Assembly: GCF_014201835.1 (NCBI RefSeq)
Contig: NZ_JACHFH010000016.1
Span: forward strand, 1-64,000
Origin: Pectinatus brassicae
Lineage (GTDB): Bacteria > Bacillota > Negativicutes > Selenomonadales > Selenomonadaceae
Direction of reading: 5' to 3'
Length of the DNA: 64,000 nt
In this document: piece by piece, positions 51,957-60,698 of the stretch
Layout: each line of letters starts with the position of its first letter
Numbering within the stretch: position 1 is the first letter of the stretch
Notes under the pieces: generated by a model
Told to the model about the DNA's origin: nothing
The model's database searches: none
The model's input: only the letters and a program-made list of their open reading frames with translations
Position numbers and translations under genes: made by a program

Positions 51957-54900
51957 TTAGAATTTAAAATTCGCCTCTAATGTTACCTGATAGCCATTAC
52001 GTTTATCCCATTCATTTAATAAGCTGATATTATTATTAAAATCATACTGTATCCCAAATTTATAATCATCATAATTTATGCTGTTAGTATATTTCAACAT
52101 TGTTTTATCAGAAATATTTTTTCCTATCTCAATATTATATACTTCATCATAATTATTTTGCTGCTGGTCATTTTTATTGCTGGATATACTATCCCTGACA
52201 ATGTTGAATTCATCGAGTTTCAATGTATCACGCATAAAATTTTCCATTTCATTGAAAAAATTCATCTGAAAACCAATAGCGGCTAACGAAGCCAAATCAT
52301 TACTGCCTACTGTATCACCTTGGCGATAGGCTGTTCTAAACGTCAGCAATTTTATTATTTCTTCCTGACTCATCGCCGGCTCTGACTGTAAATTAAAATC
52401 CATTGCATCTACCGGGCCCTCTACTGATAGATAAACCTTAGTCTGAGCTAAAGTGGTATCGGCCTTAAAAACAATACTTGGCAAAAATTTCCCTACCTGG
52501 TTAAATGCAGCTGTTCCCTCGCGTATTTTAAAAATTGTCTTTAAATAACTGATTGTTCCCCGCTCAGCTGTAATTTGTCCCGATGGTAAAACAAACCTGG
52601 TTGTCCCGCCAAAATGGACATCTCCCGCAATATCCATATTGTAAAGACCTGAGCTGGCAAAAAGAACTTTTTTCCCCACATTTATTCCCACATCAAGTAT
52701 CATATCTGGCAGCATTGACATATTATTATCGGGTATTGTCGGCAATGAAATCTCTGCATTTTGTATTGGCAAATTACCGGTCAATTTAGGCAACACTTTA
52801 CCAAATAACTTATCTTCTGTCAACTTAAAGTCAGCAGTCAGCGGACCTTTATAAAATGGGCTGTAAATATCTAATTTATCCATTGATAAAATAAAATTAT
52901 ATTTTCTTAGGCCACCACCAGTTATCAGTGTGTCACCATTTAAATTATAAGTCCCCCTGCCAATATTACCAGAGAACTGATTAATCTGCATTTTTTCCTG
53001 ATTAAAAACAATATCTGCCTGCATATTTTCAATGGGCGCTTTTAATTCTTTTAGCTTTACTACACCATTATTCAATTTTATAAAACCATTAAACAATGGA
53101 TGCGCCAAAGTTCCCGTTATCTGAACATTCCCCTGCAACGGGCCATTAGCCCAAGCTATCTGCTTACTCAAAAACGGTAGAATACTTAAGTCAGCATTAT
53201 CCAACGACATTTTTAAATCTATTTGATCATAGCGCGTTAACATTTCCCAAGGTTTAGCTTTTAAGGCAATTAAAGGAATTTTTCCTGTAGCAGAAGCTTT
53301 ATATTCACCTTTATTTACCAATATTTGCTCAACATTTATACTATCATCTTTTAAATTTAACAGACCTGTCATTCTATCAAAAGTTGCTGTTCCTATACCA
53401 CCACCATCTATTTCAAAAGAAATATTAGCCTGCGGATTTTTGGCTGTTCCCGTTATTTGGGAATATATGTCCAGTGTTCCTTTTGTGGCAATATCATAAT
53501 TGAGTACATCGGCTACAACATCGGCATCAACACCTTGGGCCGAAATTACTAAATCAACTTTTCCTTTTGTATCCCATGACCCCTGTGCAGCTATTTTAGC
53601 ATTATCCTGCTGCCCATAAAAATTATTAACCTTTAAAATATTATTAATATACGAAATATCAATAGTCATTTGCTGCAGCGGGTGATTTTTTACATAACCA
53701 TCTTGTACACTACCATTAAAATGGATTGCCGGATTAGATAAACTCCCGGTTAAATCAACCTTTCCATTAAATTTCCCCGTTATATAATTATTATTTAAAT
53801 TTGCTATTGCTGTCAAAGCCTTAACATCTAAATCTACAGCATTTAAATTTCCTTGCAGACTTTGCTGCAATAAATTTAATTTACCATTTAATAAAATTTT
53901 ACCCGTTCCCTGCTCACATTGTATTTGAGAAAGATTTGCCACTCCATTTTGATAGTCAAAATTTCCTGCAATATTATTAAGCTGTACATTATTAAAAACA
54001 ACTTGTTTGCTGGCAATAGTGCTTGTAAATATCGGGTTACTAACCGTTCCAGTGAGCCTGCCATCAAAATCAGCACTGCCACTTACCGGATAAGGAAAAT
54101 CAATTGGCAGCTTAGCAATATCAATATTTTTAATTTTTACCAAAAAATCAAGCCTGTCATTATTATTTACCGCACCACTTATCAAGGCTGTAGCAAAAGG
54201 AGTTTTTATGGAAAAATCATGCAGGATTATTTTCCTGTCTTTATAAGCATAATCCCCTTGAGCATTAGTCAGTAATATTCCCTGAAAATTACCTTCGTGA
54301 AAAAATATGTGACCATTTGCCTGAATATTATCAAGTGTTCCTGTCAATATTAATTTATTATCAACAGCACCTGTGATTAAGTGTCCGGGCATAAATGCGG
54401 CAGCAATATTTTCCATACGGGCATTTTTGGTATCAACTACTAAATTGATGCTCCTTCTGCCAGTAAGACCTACAGAGCCTGATGCGGTATGTACCGTTTC
54501 ATTACGACTGTTTTTTATTTCAAATTTATTAATTTTTATATTGTCAATCGTTCCATCGGCTGCTAACAATAGCAAATGATATGGCTGCGCCATTATCGTA
54601 CCATCATTTGCCCCCAACTGCAGCTGTAAATGCGGATTATTGATATCACCTGTAACAAAACCATGAAAACCTGCTTCACCAGTCATAGGTACTTGGGCAT
54701 ATTTTTCAAAAGTTTGTAAATTTATTTTAGTACCTGATACTTCAATATTTAAATTATTGTTATTAATATTTCCAGCAGCATCAATCTTGCCACCCTGTCC
54801 CATATCAGCCGTTAAAGCCGCAATTTTTATATTCTGCCCATCCTTAGCTATTGCCGCATCAGCATTATTTATTAGAATATTTTTATATAAGGCATTTTTT

Positions 54901-56267
54901 AATTTTACTGCCGCATAAAATTTAACGTCATCAACATGTTCTATATCTCCCGTTGCCGTTATATTTCCCGACAATAAACCTGAAATTCCTGGCAGAAACT
55001 GCTTAAATTCACTGCACTGTAAATTTTTAAAATCAGCTGTTGCTTCATAGCTTTGGTTTTTTACATGAAAGATCCCTTTAGCTTCGATCTGTCCTGCAGC
55101 TATATTAGCTGATGCCCTATCTATATAGATAGTGTCGTCAGCAAAGCTTCCCTCTACTTTGGCATCTGCAATAGAAAAACCATAAGCGTCTGCTTGTTTT
55201 GCTGATAAATATGCTTTAACTTTTGGTGCAGACAACTTTCCAGTAATATCAGCAGTAAATGCGACATCGCCAGTAAATGGTATGTTTTTTAAAATAGTTT
55301 TGGGATTAAATTTATCAGATTCTGCCACTACAGATAATTCGGGATTATCTGTAAGCGTTATTTTGCCATGCATTTTCAGCAGCTGTCCCTGCACTCTCGC
55401 ATTAGCAAATGCCGTTAAATAATCATCCTTAAATATAAATAAACCATTTATATTTTTTACTTGTATTGCCTGATAACTACATGCCCCATTTTCCAAGGTC
55501 ATTTGTCCACTTATTATTGGGGTTTTATTTAGGGGCAGCGCTATTTTTAAGTTCATATCTTTTATGCTGCCTTTTATCAGCTGCAACTCAGCTGGCAATA
55601 TATTTGGGGGAATAAACGGCAAATATTTATCTATATTCACCTGTGGTGACTTAATCGTCACCGTATTAAATTTATCACCAATTATACCACTTATATCGAA
55701 CACATCTTTATCCTGATATAAAGTAGCTTTTATAACAGGCTGCTGTGGATTTTTCATAGCTATTTTACCATTTATTTTGGCAAATTTCATTTGCTTGTTT
55801 TGGACGCTAACATTGGCCGTGCCATTATGTAAATCTATATTTCCCGTAAAATTATTACTTTCACTTGTATTACTTAATATATCGTTGTAATTCCATGTAC
55901 CATCAGGTCTTTTTTCAATGTTAGCAATTGGATTATCAACAGCGATTGTTGTTATGCCGCTAATGATATCAGTATTTTTGATTATTGCTAATGGACTAAA
56001 ATCTACAATAACGTCCTGTGCTTGAGCCAGTATTTTTTCATTTTTGTCATATACCGTTATTCCTGATGCCTTTACACTTGTAAGTGAATTTATTTGCACC
56101 GCATCTATTTTCACCTTAGTCTGTATCTTTTTATCAATTATCTTTTCAATATTTTGAGCGGCTGTCTTCATAAAATCAGCTGAATAGCTGACATAAAAAA
56201 AAGAAGCCGCAAATAATATTCCGATAAGTGTTGCTGCAATTATCACAATTTTTTTCCACGGCTTCAT
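51957..56267 (-). CDS. tamB: TamB-like translocation and assembly module / inner-outer membrane bridge
   Basis: A 1436-aa protein of the TamB/AsmA-like superfamily, anchored by one N-terminal TM helix (about 5-27) with a very long periplasmic beta-rich body made of repeated short strands, such as GQIEAKGIFHVKNQ, and a C-terminal TamB (DUF490) domain (about 1050-1436). Such proteins form hydrophobic grooves between inner and outer membranes and are implicated in phospholipid transport and in outer-membrane protein insertion with TamA or BamA. The final FNNNISLLNEWDKRNGYQVT...EANFKF, ending in Phe, resembles a barrel-docking tail. ATG 56267 follows GGAGGG. Confidence 0.93.
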   Translation of the reverse strand: MKPWKKIVIIAATLIGILFAASFFYVSYSADFMKTAAQNIEKIIDKKIQTKVKIDAVQINSLTSVKASGITVYDKNEKILAQAQDVIVDFSPLAIIKNTDIISGITTIAVDNPIANIEKRPDGTWNYNDILSNTSESNNFTGNIDLHNGTANVSVQNKQMKFAKINGKIAMKNPQQPVIKATLYQDKDVFDISGIIGDKFNTVTIKSPQVNIDKYLPFIPPNILPAELQLIKGSIKDMNLKIALPLNKTPIISGQMTLENGACSYQAIQVKNINGLFIFKDDYLTAFANARVQGQLLKMHGKITLTDNPELSVVAESDKFNPKTILKNIPFTGDVAFTADITGKLSAPKVKAYLSAKQADAYGFSIADAKVEGSFADDTIYIDRASANIAAGQIEAKGIFHVKNQSYEATADFKNLQCSEFKQFLPGISGLLSGNITATGDIEHVDDVKFYAAVKLKNALYKNILINNADAAIAKDGQNIKIAALTADMGQGGKIDAAGNINNNNLNIEVSGTKINLQTFEKYAQVPMTGEAGFHGFVTGDINNPHLQLQLGANDGTIMAQPYHLLLLAADGTIDNIKINKFEIKNSRNETVHTASGSVGLTGRRSINLVVDTKNARMENIAAAFMPGHLITGAVDNKLILTGTLDNIQANGHIFFHEGNFQGILLTNAQGDYAYKDRKIILHDFSIKTPFATALISGAVNNNDRLDFLVKIKNIDIAKLPIDFPYPVSGSADFDGRLTGTVSNPIFTSTIASKQVVFNNVQLNNIAGNFDYQNGVANLSQIQCEQGTGKILLNGKLNLLQQSLQGNLNAVDLDVKALTAIANLNNNYITGKFNGKVDLTGSLSNPAIHFNGSVQDGYVKNHPLQQMTIDISYINNILKVNNFYGQQDNAKIAAQGSWDTKGKVDLVISAQGVDADVVADVLNYDIATKGTLDIYSQITGTAKNPQANISFEIDGGGIGTATFDRMTGLLNLKDDSINVEQILVNKGEYKASATGKIPLIALKAKPWEMLTRYDQIDLKMSLDNADLSILPFLSKQIAWANGPLQGNVQITGTLAHPLFNGFIKLNNGVVKLKELKAPIENMQADIVFNQEKMQINQFSGNIGRGTYNLNGDTLITGGGLRKYNFILSMDKLDIYSPFYKGPLTADFKLTEDKLFGKVLPKLTGNLPIQNAEISLPTIPDNNMSMLPDMILDVGINVGKKVLFASSGLYNMDIAGDVHFGGTTRFVLPSGQITAERGTISYLKTIFKIREGTAAFNQVGKFLPSIVFKADTTLAQTKVYLSVEGPVDAMDFNLQSEPAMSQEEIIKLLTFRTAYRQGDTVGSNDLASLAAIGFQMNFFNEMENFMRDTLKLDEFNIVRDSISSNKNDQQQNNYDEVYNIEIGKNISDKTMLKYTNSINYDDYKFGIQYDFNNNISLLNEWDKRNGYQVTLEANFKF

Positions 56268-56403
56268 ACTCTTTATTCCCTCCAACAATTAATTATCTTG
56301 ATTAATATATTAATATTTATTTTGTACCAGCATAATTTAATCAAGAATAATCTTCTCAGGTATACCTGTAAGTTTTAATTGTTATTCTTAGCTAATTATT
56401 TTA

Positions 56404-57741
56404 TTATTTACTATCTTTAGTGTCGTCGACTGCACTATTATTCTGCATTATTGGCATACCCATTGCTTTTTCTAATGAAGCACGGCTTGTCGTATATGTA
56501 TAAAGCGCTTCATTATAATTTGTCTGTGCTGTAGCATAATTGGAAATCGCATCTAATCTATCACTATTGGTGCCTACACCTGCCTGATAACGAAGCACCG
56601 CAATACGATTATCTTCTTCCGCCTGAACTACTGCTATTTTTGTTGTTTCAATATTTTTACGAGCAGCTTCCATCGATAAATAAGCCTGTCTTACATCTGA
56701 TAAAACCGTATCCTTCAGCGCTAATTCCGTATGCTGTGCTTTCATATATGCTGCTTCTGCCTGTTTCACCTGAGAATGGGTAACAGCACTGTCAAAAATA
56801 GTCCAGTCGGCCAATATGCCAATTATTGATTGATCATATTGATCATTATCAAAAACATTATTCCCTGAAATGTATTTCTGCGCTACAAAATCAACCTGCG
56901 GTAAATAACCTGCTTTTGCTGCCGCTATAGCTTTTTGTTCCTGTTCTACAGTTCTTTGCGCCGCCAATAAATCTGGTCTGTTTTGTACGGCAGTATCCAT
57001 ACATTCCTGCAGCGTCTTGGAATAATTAGTATCGGTCAAGTAATTATCAGCTGGTTCTACATCTGTTAATATATCCTGTCCGATTAAAGTATTAAAAGTG
57101 GTAATGGCCACCTGCACATTATTTTCCGCTGTAACAAGTGCCTGTTTGGCATTGGCTAAATTAACCTGTGCCGTCAATAAGTCTGTCTTAGCTACTACAC
57201 CAGCATTATACTTAGCCTCTGCCACTTTTTCATGTTCACTATATTGTTTTACTGCAGTTTCATCCACTTTTTTGATATTTATATAATTTAGTATTGCATA
57301 ATAATCTTCAATTGTCTGGTATTGTATAGTTTGTTTTTCATTGTCTAAATTATATTGGGCAATTTCTACACCTAAGCTGGCACTTTTTTTATTATTTTCC
57401 AGTTTGCCGCCTGTATATATGGGAACAGTTGCTTTTATGGTATTGCCATAAAGACGATTTATACCACTATCGTGATATGAATGACCATCAGCCTTATAGG
57501 CAGTTCCTTCCCATGTTAAAGTTAATCCCTCATTGCCGCGCGCTTCCCCCAACACTGCTCTAGCGCTAATTAAACTTGCTTCCTGTTCTTTTATTGTATG
57601 GTTATTAGCTAATGCTTCATTAATACTTTCTGATAAAGACATTTGTCGTGCAAATACAGTGGTATTCAGTGATACTGTCATAATACCACCTAATACTAAT
57701 GCTGTTAAATTTTTAATCCATCTATTTTTATTTCTTTTCAA
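56404..57741 (-). CDS. tolC: TolC-family outer-membrane efflux protein
   Basis: A 445-aa outer-membrane channel-forming protein. It has a signal peptide (1-31, VFA), then two OEP repeats (about 35-225 and 235-430) of long helices with conserved GNEGLTLTW, NAGVVAKTDLLTAQVNLANAKQAL and the second-repeat equivalent RYQAGVGTNSDRLDAISNYATAQTNY (each inside those spans). TolC exports drugs and proteins with ABC, RND or MFS pumps, but no pump is in the window. Its placement next to the mla and tamB genes suggests an envelope role. It starts with TTG behind AGGAGG, 27 bp after mlaD. Confidence 0.92.
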   Translation of the reverse strand: MKRNKNRWIKNLTALVLGGIMTVSLNTTVFARQMSLSESINEALANNHTIKEQEASLISARAVLGEARGNEGLTLTWEGTAYKADGHSYHDSGINRLYGNTIKATVPIYTGGKLENNKKSASLGVEIAQYNLDNEKQTIQYQTIEDYYAILNYINIKKVDETAVKQYSEHEKVAEAKYNAGVVAKTDLLTAQVNLANAKQALVTAENNVQVAITTFNTLIGQDILTDVEPADNYLTDTNYSKTLQECMDTAVQNRPDLLAAQRTVEQEQKAIAAAKAGYLPQVDFVAQKYISGNNVFDNDQYDQSIIGILADWTIFDSAVTHSQVKQAEAAYMKAQHTELALKDTVLSDVRQAYLSMEAARKNIETTKIAVVQAEEDNRIAVLRYQAGVGTNSDRLDAISNYATAQTNYNEALYTYTTSRASLEKAMGMPIMQNNSAVDDTKDSK

Positions 57742-57767
57742 GATATTTTCCTCCTAAAATATATTTA

Positions 57768-59045
57768 TTAAAATTCTTTGCGCAAACCAAAATATGTTAA
57801 TCTTTTGGCACTATCATTCAAATTATTTACCTGTCCTACCAAATAATAGTCAGGTGATAATTTATACTGGCTGCGCAATTTTAATTTTACCTTATCATCA
57901 TCATAGGCATCAACAGAAAACTTCCATAATCCTAAATAAGTATCTAGTCCTATTCCTGGATTATTGTCTACCAAACCAACGCGTCCAGAAAAAAAATCAT
58001 TGCCTGCGCCTAATTGCAAATTAGTGGCCGGATTATCACCGCCAATATCGTCACCACCTAGTAACAAAAAATTACCAGAATCATTATATAGCTTTAAATC
58101 AGCATTAAACATCATATCCGATTCTTTGCCATTATAAAGAAAATCGGCACCAACTTTAGTATGTATCGAATTTATTTTAGTCATCATCTTATTAGCACGT
58201 TTTGATACATCGCTGGCATTATGAATCATTGATTTTAATTCTGCAGCAGTATCAGGATCAGCTATTACCGGCTCTAAGTTTGCTGCCATTTTGTCTATTC
58301 TGGCACTAGTTGCTGATAAATTAGCAATTGCTCCGCGCATATTCTCAGCCATTTGCCCATCACCATTTAACTGATTCATCATTTTTTCAATTTGTCCGGT
58401 GGTCTGCTGCATATTTGCGGTTATGGCTGTCATATTTCTAACCATGCCATTAATATTTCCCTCATTAGCAATGCTTAAGCGTGCTATCACAGCAGTCGCT
58501 TCATTCATATTATCAGTTATCTTTTTTAAATTTGATGCTGAATTTATTATAGAATCCTGCACAGCTGGATTAGCTATAATTTTATTCATAGCTGTTACCA
58601 ACTTATCAACCTTCTCCATAGTAGCTGATGCAGCTGTCATCAATGTTTCAATATTATGGGCCTCAGTTCCTTTTACCACATCATTATTTTTTAAATACAA
58701 TGCCGCCTTTTTTTCAGCAGCGTATATATTAACAAATTTTTCGCCCATTAAGCCGTCACTGGATATTGTAACAATAGCATTTTGTGGTATTTTAGCCTCA
58801 TTTTTTATCTGCAAAACAACTTTTGCACCTGTACTATCAGTCGTAACTGTTCTGACATTACCTACCTCTACTCCAGCATATCTTACTAGCGCGCCTGGTT
58901 TTAATCCATCCACATATTTAAATGATGCTGTAATTTTATAATTAGGCGGCTCACCAAAACTAAAATGGCTAAGATGCATTACAATGGCCAAAGCTAATGC
59001 TAATGCTGTTACGGTAAATAATCCCACCTTAGCTTCTATTGTCAT
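57768..59045 (-). CDS. mlaD: MlaD/MCE-domain protein with C-terminal beta-barrel-like domain
   Basis: MlaD is the lipid-carrying hexameric MCE protein of the Mla phospholipid transporter. The 425-aa protein has an N-terminal TM anchor (about 8-24), one MCE domain (about 32-115, with FKYVDGLKPGALVRYAGVEVG), and a helical region of about 170 residues with repeated NAS/MTKINS-type segments. Its last ~110 residues (DSGNFLLLGGDDIGGDNP, then LGLWKFSVDAYDD, ending RLTYFGLRKEF) read as amphipathic strands with terminal Phe. E. coli MlaD is only 183 aa. A trans-envelope MlaD with outer-membrane barrel is reported for Veillonella. ATG 59045 follows GGGAGG. Confidence 0.93.
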   Translation of the reverse strand: MTIEAKVGLFTVTALALALAIVMHLSHFSFGEPPNYKITASFKYVDGLKPGALVRYAGVEVGNVRTVTTDSTGAKVVLQIKNEAKIPQNAIVTISSDGLMGEKFVNIYAAEKKAALYLKNNDVVKGTEAHNIETLMTAASATMEKVDKLVTAMNKIIANPAVQDSIINSASNLKKITDNMNEATAVIARLSIANEGNINGMVRNMTAITANMQQTTGQIEKMMNQLNGDGQMAENMRGAIANLSATSARIDKMAANLEPVIADPDTAAELKSMIHNASDVSKRANKMMTKINSIHTKVGADFLYNGKESDMMFNADLKLYNDSGNFLLLGGDDIGGDNPATNLQLGAGNDFFSGRVGLVDNNPGIGLDTYLGLWKFSVDAYDDDKVKLKLRSQYKLSPDYYLVGQVNNLNDSAKRLTYFGLRKEF

Positions 59046-59087
59046 ATTATCGCCTCCCTGCCTATACATACCTCATATAAGTATTTA

Positions 59088-59822
59088 CTATCTTATAATT
59101 CGCCCACCACTTATAAATTCCTGTACCCGCTCATCATCTGAATTTTTAATTATTTGTGCATTACCTAGTGCTATTATCTCTCCATTATATATCATTGCTA
59201 TTCTATCTGCTATATAATAAGCACTATCCATATCATGAGTTACCACTACTGATGTAACGCCCATCTGCTGCTGCGTATATTTTATCAATTTATCTATTTT
59301 ACCTGCCATTATCGGATCTAAACCAGAGCTTGGCTCATCATATAATATTATTTCCGGCTCAAAAGCAATTGCGCGGGCTAAGCTGACTCTTTTCTTCATT
59401 CCTCCTGATAATTCATTTGGCATATATTCCTTGAATTTTTCCAAACCTACTAATGCTAACTTTTCATCAACGATTTTATCTATTTCGGCTGTACTTAAAT
59501 CACTGTGCTCAGTTAAACCAAAACCGATATTTTCAGCCACAGTCATCGAATCAAATAAGGCTGAATATTGAAATACCATTCCCATTGTCAAGCGAATTTT
59601 ATCCAGCTGCATTTCATCAAGTTTAGATATTTCCTGCTGTTTTATCCAAATTTCACCACTGGTGGGACGCTGCAAACCAATCATCAATTTTAATAAAGTA
59701 CTTTTCCCTGACCCGCTTGCTCCTATAATAGCCAGTGTTTCCCCTTTTTTTACCGATAAATTTATATTTTTTAATACAGCAAATTCATTATAAGATTTAT
59801 TGACATTTATTAAATCTATCAT
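59088..59822 (-). CDS. mlaF: Mla ABC transporter ATP-binding subunit
   Basis: ATPase that powers phospholipid transport by the MlaFED complex. The 244-aa protein has Walker A GASGSGKST, signature ELSGGMKKRVSLARA and Walker B IILYDEPSSGLDP. The LSGGMKKR sequence is typical of MlaF rather than of other ABC ATPases. It is 42 bp before mlaD and 10 bp after mlaE. Confidence 0.95.
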   Translation of the reverse strand: MIDLINVNKSYNEFAVLKNINLSVKKGETLAIIGASGSGKSTLLKLMIGLQRPTSGEIWIKQQEISKLDEMQLDKIRLTMGMVFQYSALFDSMTVAENIGFGLTEHSDLSTAEIDKIVDEKLALVGLEKFKEYMPNELSGGMKKRVSLARAIAFEPEIILYDEPSSGLDPIMAGKIDKLIKYTQQQMGVTSVVVTHDMDSAYYIADRIAMIYNGEIIALGNAQIIKNSDDERVQEFISGGRIIR

Positions 59823-59831
59823 AGATACTCC

Positions 59832-60587
59832 TCAACGATATAGAATCATTGATAAAAAACAATTAAAGAAAAATATTGCTATTATCGCATTAACTACCGA
59901 TTTTGTCGTTGCCTTGCCGACACCTTCTGCGCCATTTTCAGCATACAGGCCATAATAACAGCCAATTATCGCTATTATTATGCCAAAGAATACTGCTTTT
60001 ATTAATCCACCAGTAAAATCATGTGAAATTACAAAAACATCAATGGAACGCATATACATAAATGATGAAATATCATAATAATTAGCAATGATCCAGCCGC
60101 CAAACGAACCAATTATATCACCGAACACCACCAATAACGGCAGCATTATCATACAGGCCAGTAGCCGGGGAACTACTAAATAACCAATTGGATTTGTTGC
60201 CATAACCTTTAGCGCATCTATCTGTTCCGTCACCTTCATCGTACTTATTTCAGCTGTTATTGCTGCTCCTACCCGTCCAGCAGCTACTACTCCTGTTAAG
60301 ACTGGACCTAATTCCCGTCCTACAGCAATTGTTACCACTCCGCCAATTGTTGATTGTGCCCCAAAGCGGATAAATTCTGCAGCCGTCTGCAAAGTCAAAA
60401 CCATTCCCGTAAACAGCATTGTCAATGCAACTATAGGCAGTGTATCAACGCCCAAATGTGCCATTTGTCTTAAAACATGCCGCAGGCGAGGCATCTGTCG
60501 ACACTGCTTTAATGTATCCAGCAGTAATAATATAAAACCTCCCCATATTGCTAATCTCTTTAAAATAAATGAACCGATTATTGCCAT
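59832..60587 (-). CDS. mlaE: Mla ABC transporter permease
   Basis: Inner-membrane permease that moves phospholipids between the inner membrane and MlaD. The 251-aa protein has five or six TM helices and the family VLTGVVAAGRVGAAITAEISTMKVTEQIDAL (about 90-125), ATNPIGYLVVPR and YYGLYAENGAEGVGKATTKSVV segments. No MlaB or MlaC gene is present, as in other diderm Firmicutes. A promoter at 60620-60647 starts this unit. Confidence 0.95.
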   Translation of the reverse strand: MAIIGSFILKRLAIWGGFILLLLDTLKQCRQMPRLRHVLRQMAHLGVDTLPIVALTMLFTGMVLTLQTAAEFIRFGAQSTIGGVVTIAVGRELGPVLTGVVAAGRVGAAITAEISTMKVTEQIDALKVMATNPIGYLVVPRLLACMIMLPLLVVFGDIIGSFGGWIIANYYDISSFMYMRSIDVFVISHDFTGGLIKAVFFGIIIAIIGCYYGLYAENGAEGVGKATTKSVVNAIIAIFFFNCFLSMILYR

Positions 60588-60619
60588 CTTAACCACCATC
60601 CTTTATTGTGGTCTATTTC

Positions 60620-60647
60620 ATTATATCCTATTAAATGATTTTAACAA
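60620..60647 (-). promoter_or_regulatory. Promoter of the mlaEFD unit
   Basis: On the minus strand TTGTTA (60642-60647) and a perfect TATAAT (60620-60625) are separated by 16 bp, about 35 bp upstream of mlaE and just after a terminator. Thus mlaE-mlaF-mlaD-tolC-tamB probably begins a transcript here. Confidence 0.6.
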
Positions 60648-60652
60648 TAAAA

Positions 60653-60686
60653 AAAAAAATAGTAAATACTAATTTACTATTTTTTT
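60653..60686 (-). terminator. Terminator of the S55-domain gene
   Basis: AAAAAAATAGTAAAT and ATTTACTATTTTTTT form a perfect 15-bp stem with a 4-nt loop. On the minus strand it is followed by a long T-run. It lies about 13 bp after the stop codon of the S55-domain gene, separating it from mlaE. Confidence 0.8.
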
Positions 60687-60698
60687 ATATAATTACTA

